64,000 bases of DNA from Tersicoccus mangrovi. Lineage in GTDB: Bacteria > Actinomycetota > Actinomycetes > Actinomycetales > Micrococcaceae. Position 1 is the first letter of the stretch, and each line of letters opens with the position of its first letter. The position numbers and the translations under genes are program-made. Location: contig NZ_JBAJMW010000003.1 in NCBI RefSeq assembly GCF_036881825.1, positions 186,001 through 250,000 on the forward strand, given 5' to 3'. The notes under the pieces were generated by a model. That model was not told where the DNA came from, ran no database searches, and saw nothing but the letters and a program-made list of their open reading frames with translations. This document shows positions 1 through 6,260 of this stretch, in pieces.

Positions 1-404
1 GCGGACCACTCGGGCTGCGAGTAGATGTCGACGGTGCGGATGGGCGAGCCGTTGGCGCGGGCGAGCAGCGCGGCCGAGCCGGCGGTGGATCCGACGTCGA
101 TGGCACCCGAGCGCAGCGCCTCGTTGGCCTTGTTCGAGCCCGCGGACTGCACCCAGGTGACGGTCACGCCCTTCTCCTTCAGCGCCGCCTCGAGCCAGCC
201 CTTCTGCTTGATCACGAGGGAGAGCGGGTTGTACGTGGCGAAGTCGATGGTCAGGGTCTTGCCGTTGCCACCCCCGCCCGCGGCGGCTGCGGTCGACGAG
301 CCGGAGCCCTCGCCGGCGCACCCGGTCAGGGTCAGGGTCGCGGCGGTGACGACGGCGACGGCGGTGAGGGCGGAGCGGACGAGACGGGCAGGGCGGCGGG
401 CCAT
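1..404 (-). CDS. ssuA: Sulfonate ABC transporter substrate-binding lipoprotein (N-terminal part)
   Basis: Binding protein of an aliphatic-sulfonate type ABC importer, anchored outside the membrane. Only the first 134 residues lie in the window; the rest is beyond the left edge. A lipoprotein signal peptide (Arg-rich start, hydrophobic stretch, LTGC lipobox with Cys29) is followed by GKTLTIDFATYNPLSLVIKQ and by the family-typical segments SGAIDVGSTAGSAALLARAN and YSQPEWS. ATG start at 404 with a GGAGG-like Shine-Dalgarno sequence 8-12 nt upstream. It follows ssuB on the same strand after a 180-nt spacer in which I see no gene. The exact substrate (sulfonate, sulfate ester or taurine) cannot be told from this fragment, but ssuB and the SAM riboswitch support organosulfur uptake. 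Confidence 0.85.
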   Translation of the reverse strand, partial: MARRPARLVRSALTAVAVVTAATLTLTGCAGEGSGSSTAAAAGGGGNGKTLTIDFATYNPLSLVIKQKGWLEAALKEKGVTVTWVQSAGSNKANEALRSGAIDVGSTAGSAALLARANGSPIRTVDIYSQPEWS

Positions 405-584
405 GGTGATCCTCTGGAGGTCGAGACGGACGACGTGATGGTACGGAGAAGAAGGGACAGGTGGAGCGAAACAGAACAGGGTCGAACGGGAGGGGTGCGC
501 ACACGGTCGCGCCACGGGCGCAGGCCGCGGCGCTGCGGGACCGCGCAGCTCGCCGGCTCGCTGATCCGGTGGACCGGCGGGCGG

Positions 585-1457
585 TCAGTGGGCGTCGACG
601 CCGAGCGCGGTGAACAGGTCGGCGCGCATGCGCGCCAGATCGGCCGAGCCACGGTCCCGAGGTCGCGACCCCGGCACGGTGTGCACGGAGCGCACGCCCG
701 CGGGCGCCCGACCGGGTGCTCCCACACCGACCTGACCGGTGCTGCCGCCGTCGGTCGAGCCGAGGAGGACGACGCGGTCGGCGAGCTGGAGCGCCTCGTC
801 GACGTCGTGGGTGACGAGCAGGATGGTCGCCGGGGAGGCGTCGTGCACGGAGAGCAGGAGGTCCTGCATCTTCAGGCGGGTGAGGGCGTCGAGGGCGCCG
901 AACGGCTCGTCGAGCAGGAGCACCTGCGGGTCGCGTGCCAGCGCTCGGGCGAGGGAGGCGCGCTGCGCCATGCCGCCGGAGACGGCCCGCGGGCGGTGAC
1001 CGGCGAATCCGGACAGGCCCACGAGGGCCAGCAGCTCGTCGATGCGGGCGTCCTGCGCAGCGGTCCGGCGGCGGCCGGTGCGGGGCAGCCCGAGCGCGAC
1101 GTTCTCCCGCAGCGTGCGCCACGGCAGCAGGCGCGGTTCCTGGAAGGCGACCGCGCAGCGCGGGTCCCAGGGGCGCACCGGGGCGTCGCCGATGACGACG
1201 GACCCGGCACTCGGGGCGTCCAGCCCGGCGGCGAGGCGCAGCAGGGTCGACTTGCCGCAGCCGCTCGGGCCGAGCACCGCGATCACCTCACCGGGCGCCA
1301 CCTCCAGGTGGACACCGGCGAGGACGTCGTGCGGGCCGAAGCTGCGGCCGACCCCGTCGAAGGTGATGCCGGCGTCCCCGTCGCTCCAGAAGTGCGGGGA
1401 GTCCGCCGGGTCGGCCACCCCGGAGGCGGCATGGCGCGCGGGCGAGAACAGAGACAC
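585..1457 (-). CDS. ssuB: Sulfonate/nitrate-type ABC transporter ATP-binding protein
   Basis: Cytoplasmic ATPase of the importer that ssuA serves, 290 aa, the usual length. Walker A GPSGCGKST (about residue 66), Q-loop (FQEPRLLPW), signature SGGMAQRASLARAL, Walker B LLLDEPFGALD and H-loop VTHDVDEA are all intact. The LLPW Q-loop and GALDALTR are typical of the SsuB/TauB/NrtD branch. The start is GTG at 1457, because a GGAG Shine-Dalgarno sits 10 nt upstream and directly abuts the 3' strand of a SAM riboswitch P1 helix (1470-1556). Expression should therefore be off when SAM is plentiful. The permease gene (ssuC) is not in the window. Confidence 0.9.
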   Translation of the reverse strand: MSLFSPARHAASGVADPADSPHFWSDGDAGITFDGVGRSFGPHDVLAGVHLEVAPGEVIAVLGPSGCGKSTLLRLAAGLDAPSAGSVVIGDAPVRPWDPRCAVAFQEPRLLPWRTLRENVALGLPRTGRRRTAAQDARIDELLALVGLSGFAGHRPRAVSGGMAQRASLARALARDPQVLLLDEPFGALDALTRLKMQDLLLSVHDASPATILLVTHDVDEALQLADRVVLLGSTDGGSTGQVGVGAPGRAPAGVRSVHTVPGSRPRDRGSADLARMRADLFTALGVDAH

Positions 1458-1469
1458 GTGAGATCAACT

Positions 1470-1556
1470 CCATCGATCCTGGCGGTAGCACCCTTCCGAC
1501 GGATCGGTGGGTTGCTGCGGCGTCGACGAGCCAGATCTCTCGGCCGCTCGGGATGG
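1470..1556 (-). promoter_or_regulatory. SAM-I (S-box) riboswitch upstream of ssuB
   Basis: Read on the minus strand, the element has P1 (CCATC at 1556-1552 pairing with GATGG ending at 1470), a kink-turn P2 (GCGGC...GCCGC enclosing GAGAGATCTGGCTCG), the invariant GCAACC, a P3 CCGA/TCGG stem, and the conserved GGTGCTACCGCCAG segment. These are the hallmarks of S-box RNAs. A -10 box (TACAGT on the minus strand, + 1566-1571) ends about 9 nt before P1. Because the P1 3' strand runs straight into the ssuB Shine-Dalgarno, control is probably translational: SAM binding would stabilise P1 and hide the ribosome site. The second copy at 2219-2314 has the same core but a different P3. Confidence 0.85.
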
Positions 1557-1692
1557 TATGCCGCCACTGTAACGGCACGACGGGGCCGTCCGGCAAGTCG
1601 GTCGGCGGCGGGACCGCCACGGCGCGTCACACTCGACCCCCACCGCCGACTCGATCGACGAGCCGGCGGGAACAGGGGCGGAGAATGAAGCC

Positions 1693-2118
1693 ATGAGCCA
1701 CCGGAACGACCCCGAGACGATCCGCCGCCTGCTCACGACGCCCGGGCGCTGGGCCGTCGTCGGCCTGAGCGAGAACCCACGCCGGGTGGCGCCCCGCATC
1801 GCGGCGATGCTGCGGGACCACCTCGGCATGCGCATCCTGCCGGTCAACCCGCGCGGGGAGGCGGCCCTGGGGGAACCGGGACACCGCACGCTGGCCGACG
1901 CCGTGCAGGCCGGCGGTCCCGTCGACGTCGTCGACTGCTTCGTCAACTCGACGAAGGTCGGTGCCGTGGTGGATCAGGCCATCGCCGTCGGCGCGGGCGC
2001 CGTGTGGCTGCAGCTCGGCGTGGTCGACGAGGACGCCGCCGCCCGGGCCGCCGCGGCCGGGCTCGACGTCGTGATGGACACCTGCCCCGCGATCGAGGCG
2101 CCCCGCTTCGGCCTGTAG
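1693..2118 (+). CDS. CoA-binding domain protein (YccU-like), first paralogue
   Basis: Small cytoplasmic protein of 141 aa made of a single Rossmann-like CoA_binding domain. Visible marks are WAVVGLSENPRR (nucleotide-type glycine turn), ILPVNPRG, GAVWLQLGVVDEDAA and VMDTCPAIE with the conserved family cysteine. Members bind CoA or acyl/thiol derivatives, but the cellular role is not established. It lies alone between two oppositely oriented SAM riboswitches, is transcribed away from ssuB, and has a relative at 4979-5509. That setting suggests a sulfur or CoA-thiol function (inference). ATG start. Confidence 0.8.
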   Translation: MSHRNDPETIRRLLTTPGRWAVVGLSENPRRVAPRIAAMLRDHLGMRILPVNPRGEAALGEPGHRTLADAVQAGGPVDVVDCFVNSTKVGAVVDQAIAVGAGAVWLQLGVVDEDAAARAAAAGLDVVMDTCPAIEAPRFGL

Positions 2119-2181
2119 ACGAAGCCCGAGGTCGCTCCCGCGAGTTCACGCCGGGACGTGACGCCGCATGGCGGACACGGG

Positions 2182-2211
2182 TTGATCCGCCCGACGACGG
2201 CGGAGCACAAT
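2182..2211 (+). promoter_or_regulatory. Promoter of the sfnG-metY unit
   Basis: TTGATC (2182-2187) and CACAAT (2206-2211) are separated by 18 nt. The expected transcription start near 2218 coincides with the first base of riboswitch helix P1, which supports the assignment. Confidence 0.55.
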
Positions 2212-2218
2212 GGCAGCA

Positions 2219-2314
2219 CCATCCCGAGCGGCCGAGAGATCTGGATCGATGACGCCGCAGCAACCGTGGTCGAAGAAACCGCTGACCACACGGTGCTACC
2301 GCCAGAAGCGATGG
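2219..2314 (+). promoter_or_regulatory. SAM-I (S-box) riboswitch upstream of sfnG
   Basis: Same architecture as the copy at 1470-1556 but on the opposite strand: P1 CCATC (2219-2223)/GATGG (2310-2314), P2 GCGGC/GCCGC with GAGAGATCTGG, GCAGCAACC, a perfect six-pair P3 (GTGGTC/GACCAC) and GGTGCTACCGCCAG. Compensating differences in P3 against conserved core bases argue for real RNA structure. It lies about 100 nt before sfnG, and no U-tailed terminator is obvious in between. An ATG sits inside the P1 3' strand (2311-2313). Confidence 0.85.
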
Positions 2315-2418
2315 AAGAGAGCGCACAGCAATCTTTGAGCATCGGCCAGGGCCGTCCCCTGTCCGGCTGCGCATTGCCGGGACCCGCGAGCGGTACGTCA
2401 GTGAAGGAAGCCCGATGA
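2311..2418 (+). CDS. Possible leader peptide between riboswitch and sfnG
   Basis: A 35-codon reading frame (MEESAQQSLSIGQG..., ending SVKEAR) starts at an ATG buried in the 3' strand of riboswitch helix P1. Its TGA (2416-2418) overlaps the sfnG ATG (2415) in an ATGA arrangement. If translated, it would couple sfnG translation to the state of P1. No Shine-Dalgarno is clear for it, and sfnG has its own (AAGGAAG), so chance is a fair alternative. Confidence 0.3.
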   Translation: MEESAQQSLSIGQGRPLSGCALPGPASGTSVKEAR

Positions 2419-3587
2419 GCAGCATCGACGAGCGAGTCAATCTCGCCGAGCCCCTCAAGTTCGCGTACTGGGTGCCGAACGTCTCCGGCGGCCTCGTCGT
2501 CTCCACGATCGAGCAGCGCACGAGCTGGGACTTCGACTACAACAAGAAGCTGGCCCGGATCGCCGAGGACGCCGGCTTCGAGTACGCCCTCTCGCAGACC
2601 CGGTACGCCGCCAGCTACGGCGCGGACAAGCAGCACGAGGCGACGTCGTTCTCCCTCGCCCTGCTCGCCGCGACCGAGAAGCTCAAGGTGATCGCCGCCG
2701 TGCACCCGGGCATGTGGCACCCCGGCGTGCTGGCGAAGTACATCATCACCGCCGACCACATCTCGAACGGCCGGGCCGCCGTGAACATCGTCTCCGGCTG
2801 GCTGCGTGCCGAGTTCGACGGGTTCGGGCTGCCCTGGCTCGAGCACGACGAGCGGTACGCCCGCACCGAGGAGTTCATCTCGATCCTGCGGGGGCTGTGG
2901 ACCGAGCAGGACTTCTCGTTCCACGGGACGTACTACGACATCTCCGACTTCACGCTCTCCCCCGCCCCGGTCGACGTGCCCGGCCGCGCCCACCCGGACG
3001 TCTTCTTCGGCGGCAACTCGACCGCCGCGCGGATCGCCGCGGGCCACGTCGCCGACTGGTACTTCTCCAACGGCAAGGACTTCGACGGGTTCGACGAGCA
3101 GTTCAACGACGTGCACGCCTCGGCCGCCGCGATCGGCCGGACGGCCCCACGCTTCGGGCTCAACGGGTTCGTCATCGCCCGGGACAGCGAGAAGGAGGCC
3201 CGGGACACGCTGCGGGAGATCGTCGAGAAGGCGCACCGGCCCGCCGTCGAGGGCTTCCACGACGCCGTCCAGGAGGCCGGCCCGGCCACCAAGGACGGCA
3301 AGGGCATGTGGGCGGACTCCTCGTTCGAGGACCTCGTCCAGTACAACGACGGATTCCGCACCCAGCTGATCGGCACTCCCGAGCAGATCGCGGAGCGCAT
3401 CGTCGCCTACAAGCAGCACGGCGTGAACCTGCTGCTGACCTGCTACCTGCACTTCCAGGAGGAGGTCGCCGCGTTCGGCCGGGACATCCTGCCGATCGTG
3501 CGTGAACTCGAGGCCGACCTGGCCCGCAAGCACGGCGTCGAGCTCGGGGACCCCGAGCTGACCGCCACGACGACAGGAGGACGCTGA
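2415..3587 (+). CDS. sfnG: Dimethylsulfone monooxygenase (FMNH2-dependent)
   Basis: Luciferase-like flavin monooxygenase of 390 aa. SfnG enzymes oxidise dimethylsulfone with FMNH2 and O2 to methanesulfinate, which can be oxidised on to methanesulfonate. The sequence opens with the SfnG signature FAYWVPNVSGGLVVSTIEQR and keeps NIVSGW, WLEHDERYARTEEFI, DVFFGGNSTAAR, SSFEDLVQYNDGFR and LIGTPEQIAERIVAYK. Start ATG at 2415 with AAGGAAG upstream. It is the first main gene of the SAM-riboswitch unit, and metY follows 3 nt after its stop. A separate NADH:FMN reductase is needed but is not encoded in the window. General alkanesulfonate monooxygenase is the less likely alternative. Confidence 0.88.
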   Translation: MSSIDERVNLAEPLKFAYWVPNVSGGLVVSTIEQRTSWDFDYNKKLARIAEDAGFEYALSQTRYAASYGADKQHEATSFSLALLAATEKLKVIAAVHPGMWHPGVLAKYIITADHISNGRAAVNIVSGWLRAEFDGFGLPWLEHDERYARTEEFISILRGLWTEQDFSFHGTYYDISDFTLSPAPVDVPGRAHPDVFFGGNSTAARIAAGHVADWYFSNGKDFDGFDEQFNDVHASAAAIGRTAPRFGLNGFVIARDSEKEARDTLREIVEKAHRPAVEGFHDAVQEAGPATKDGKGMWADSSFEDLVQYNDGFRTQLIGTPEQIAERIVAYKQHGVNLLLTCYLHFQEEVAAFGRDILPIVRELEADLARKHGVELGDPELTATTTGGR

Positions 3588-3590
3588 CCC

Positions 3591-4982
3591 ATGGCCGACC
3601 ACCGTTTCGGATTCCGCACCCGCGCGCTGCACGCGGGTGGCACCCCCGACGCCGAACAGGGCGCCCGGGCAGTCCCCATCTACCAGACGACGTCGTTCGT
3701 GTTCAAGGACACCGCCGACGCCGCCAACCTCTTCGCGCTGCAGAAGTACGGCAACATCTACTCGCGGATCGGCAACCCGACGGTCGCCGCGTTCGAGGAG
3801 CGGATCGCGTCCCTGGAAGGCGGCATCGGCGCCGTCGCCACGTCCTCGGGCATGGCCGCCGAGTTCATCACGTTCGCGGCGCTGACCGGGGCGGGCGACC
3901 ACATCGTCGCGTCCTCCCAGCTCTACGGCGGCACGGTCACGCAGCTCGACGTGACGCTGCGCCGCTTCGGGGTCGAGACGACGTTCGTCTCCGGCACCGA
4001 CCCGGCCGACTACGCCGCCGCGATCCGGCCCGAGACCAGGGCCGTCTACACCGAGGTCGTCGCCAACCCGTCCGGCGAGGTCGCGGACCTGGCCGGACTC
4101 GCCGCGGTGGCCCACCAGGCCGGCGTGCCGTTCGTCGTCGACGCGACCCTGTCCACCCCGTACCTGATCCGCCCGCTCGAGCACGGCGCCGATATCGTCA
4201 TCCACTCGGCGACCAAGTTCCTCGGCGGCCACGGCACGACCCTCGGCGGCGTCGTCGTCGAGTCGGGCCGGTTCGACTGGGGCAACGGGAAGTTCCCGGT
4301 CATGACGGAGCCGGTCCCCTCCTACGGCAACGTCTCGTGGTGGGGCAACTTCGGCGAATACGGCTTCCTGACCAAGCTGCGCTCCGAGCAGCTGCGCGAC
4401 ATCGGCCCGTCCCTGTCCGCGCAGTCCGCGTTCCAGCTGCTGCAGGGCGTCGAGACGCTGCCCCAGCGCATGGACGCGCACTTGGCGAACGCCCGAGCGG
4501 TCGCCGAGTGGCTGGATGCCGACGAGCGGGTCTCCTACGTCAACTGGGCCGGCCTCCCGTCCCACCCGCACCACGAGCGGGCCGAGCGCTACCTCCCGCT
4601 CGGCCCCGGCTCGGTGTTCAGCTTCGGCGTCCGCGGTGGCCGGGCGACCGGTGAGCGGTTCATCGAGGCGCTGCAGCTGGCCAGCCACCTGGCCAACGTC
4701 GGCGACTCCCGCACGCTCGTGCTGCACCCGGGCTCGACGACCCACCGGCAGCTGACCGCGGAGCAGCTCGCCGCGGGCGGTGTCAACGAGGACCTGATCC
4801 GCATCTCGGTGGGCCTCGAGGACGTCGAGGACATCCTGTGGGATCTCGACCAGGCGCTCACCGCGGCCCAGCAGGTCGCGGAGGAGTCCGGCGAGCTGGA
4901 GGAGAACGACGACACGTTCGTCACGCCGGAGGCCGGCGCGGCCGACGACGAGGCGTCACGCGAGATCGGAGCACGCGCATGA
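3591..4982 (+). CDS. metY: O-acetylhomoserine (O-acetylserine) sulfhydrylase
   Basis: PLP enzyme of the Cys/Met metabolism family, 463 aa. It makes homocysteine from O-acetylhomoserine and sulfide, so it captures inorganic sulfide into methionine synthesis. Marks are RALHAGGTPD, PIYQTTSFVF, YSRIGNPTVAAFEERIA, SSGMAAEF, the PLP lysine in HSATKFLGGHGTTLGG, and HPGSTTHRQLT. The C-terminal tail (EESGELEENDDTFVTPEAG...) is an acidic extension. Shine-Dalgarno CAGGAGG (3574-3580) precedes ATG 3591. The gene overlaps the next one by ATGA (4979-4982). The SAM riboswitch upstream is the expected feedback for a methionine gene. Confidence 0.93.
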   Translation: MADHRFGFRTRALHAGGTPDAEQGARAVPIYQTTSFVFKDTADAANLFALQKYGNIYSRIGNPTVAAFEERIASLEGGIGAVATSSGMAAEFITFAALTGAGDHIVASSQLYGGTVTQLDVTLRRFGVETTFVSGTDPADYAAAIRPETRAVYTEVVANPSGEVADLAGLAAVAHQAGVPFVVDATLSTPYLIRPLEHGADIVIHSATKFLGGHGTTLGGVVVESGRFDWGNGKFPVMTEPVPSYGNVSWWGNFGEYGFLTKLRSEQLRDIGPSLSAQSAFQLLQGVETLPQRMDAHLANARAVAEWLDADERVSYVNWAGLPSHPHHERAERYLPLGPGSVFSFGVRGGRATGERFIEALQLASHLANVGDSRTLVLHPGSTTHRQLTAEQLAAGGVNEDLIRISVGLEDVEDILWDLDQALTAAQQVAEESGELEENDDTFVTPEAGAADDEASREIGARA

Positions 4983-5509
4983 GCACCACGACCAGCTCGA
5001 ACACCAGCGGAACCGAACAGCAGGACGGCCGCACCTGGGTCGGCCCCACCGCGCCCGAGCGGCTGTCCATCCTGCGCGACGCGAAGGTCGTCGCCATCGT
5101 CGGCGCCTCGGACAAGCCGTCCCGCGCGTCCTACTTCGTCGCCACCTACCTGCTCTCCTCCTCGCCGTACCGGGTGTACTTCGTCAACCCGGTCGCGAAG
5201 GAGATCCTGGGGCAGCCGGTGTACGCGTCCCTGGCGGACCTGCCGGAGAAGCCGGACATCGTCGACGTCTTCCGCAAGCACGACGACCTGCCCGGGGTGC
5301 TCTCCGAGGCGATCGATGCCGGCGCGAGCACGATCTGGCTGCAGCTGGGCTCGTGGCACGAGGGCGTGGCCGCCGACGCCGAGGCCGCCGGGCTGAACGT
5401 CGTGATGGACCGGTGCGTGAAGATCGAGCACGCGCGGTTCCACGGCGGCCTGCACCTGGCCGGCTTCGACACCGGGGTGATCTCCTCGAAGCGTCAGGTC
5501 GTGGCCTGA
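4979..5509 (+). CDS. CoA-binding domain protein (YccU-like), second paralogue
   Basis: 176 aa. A Ser/Thr-rich start is followed by a CoA_binding domain: VVAIVGASDKPSRASYFVATYL, VYFVNPVAKEILGQPVY, STIWLQLGSWHEG and VVMDRCVKIEHARFH. Compared with the copy at 1693-2118 it keeps WLQLG and the VMDxC cysteine and adds a C-terminal tail (HGGLHLAGFDTGVIS). Its ATG overlaps the metY stop, so the two are translationally coupled; metY/CoA-binding pairs recur in actinobacteria (known association). A role in handling CoA or CoA-thiols during sulfide incorporation is inference only. Confidence 0.82.
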   Translation: MSTTTSSNTSGTEQQDGRTWVGPTAPERLSILRDAKVVAIVGASDKPSRASYFVATYLLSSSPYRVYFVNPVAKEILGQPVYASLADLPEKPDIVDVFRKHDDLPGVLSEAIDAGASTIWLQLGSWHEGVAADAEAAGLNVVMDRCVKIEHARFHGGLHLAGFDTGVISSKRQVVA

Positions 5510-5549
5510 GAGCCCGTCGCCACCCGGACGCATCACCGACCAGACAGCG

Positions 5550-6167
5550 TCAGGTGTCGTCGCGAGCGGCCATGAACGTGTAGTCCCACACGCGGACGCC
5601 GGCGGCCTCGTCGGCGTCCGTGCTCTCGTGGTGGAGGGATCGCGCGCGGTCCAGGACCGCCTCGACGTCGTCGAACACCTGCCGGGCCTCCGCGGTGGTC
5701 AGCCGCAGCGCCCCGATGCTGATCTCGCCCCGCGGCTCGAGGTCGCGGCCCGCGGCACGCTCCTGAGCCCAGGCGGCCAACCGCGCCATCATGTCCTGCT
5801 GGTCGATCGTCACCTGGTGCAGGTAGGCGGCGAGGGAGCCCTCCTCCTCGGGGGCCAGCGGCTGCTGCGGACTGCCCGCCTGCCAGGACTGGTTCACCGC
5901 CTTCCACACCCGGTCCCGCCGGTCGCGGGCGAACTCCGGGGCCTCCTCGACGAAGCCGGCGTCGGCGAGCGCCCGCAGGTGGAAGCTCACGGCGTTCGCG
6001 GGGACGTCGAGCTGCCGCGCGAGGTCCGCGGCGCGGGCGTGGTCCACGGCACCGAGGACCGAGACGATCCGGCGGCGGACGGGATGCGCCATCGCCTTGA
6101 GCATCGGCGAGGTCATCACCGTGGGCACGAGGTCGGGAGCGCTGCGCGTCGGCTGATCGGCGTCCAT
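5550..6167 (-). CDS. ArsR-type winged-helix transcriptional regulator
   Basis: 205 aa. An N-terminal winged helix of the HTH_20/ArsR type (PMLKAMAHPVRRRIVSVLG, then ADLARQLDVPANAVSFHLRALADAGFVEE) is followed by a helical region of unknown ligand specificity. No metal-binding CxC motif is present, so it is not a classical arsenic sensor. The ATG at 6167 lies 6 nt after a TAGAGT -10 box (minus strand, + 6174-6179), indicating a leaderless transcript. It is divergent from the MFS gene and most likely represses it through the palindrome at 6210-6233. Confidence 0.82.
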   Translation of the reverse strand: MDADQPTRSAPDLVPTVMTSPMLKAMAHPVRRRIVSVLGAVDHARAADLARQLDVPANAVSFHLRALADAGFVEEAPEFARDRRDRVWKAVNQSWQAGSPQQPLAPEEEGSLAAYLHQVTIDQQDMMARLAAWAQERAAGRDLEPRGEISIGALRLTTAEARQVFDDVEAVLDRARSLHHESTDADEAAGVRVWDYTFMAARDDT

Positions 6168-6209
6168 GGGACCACTCTAGGGAAACCGGTCGCCGTACGC
6201 GCACGTCCG

Positions 6210-6253
6210 GTTGCGCACTAGCTATTGCGCAACTGACGTTGCGGATCTAGGCT
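6210..6253 (+). promoter_or_regulatory. MFS promoter with overlapping palindromic operator
   Basis: Inverted repeat GTTGCGCA (6210-6217)/TGCGCAAC (6226-6233) with an 8-nt spacer. The -35 TTGCGC (6225-6230) lies inside the right arm; the -10 TAGGCT (6248-6253) follows after 17 nt. The expected start is at the MFS ATG itself (6261). This is a classic repressor-overlaps-(-35) layout for the divergent ArsR-type regulator. Confidence 0.65.
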
Positions 6254-6260
6254 GTCCGCC

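Noticed and set aside
1974..4745. 923-codon minus-strand open frame across the sfnG-metY genes
   Set aside because: It is antisense to well-recognised genes, has the Arg/Gly/Val/Asp-rich composition of a high-GC shadow frame, and has no domain or start signal.
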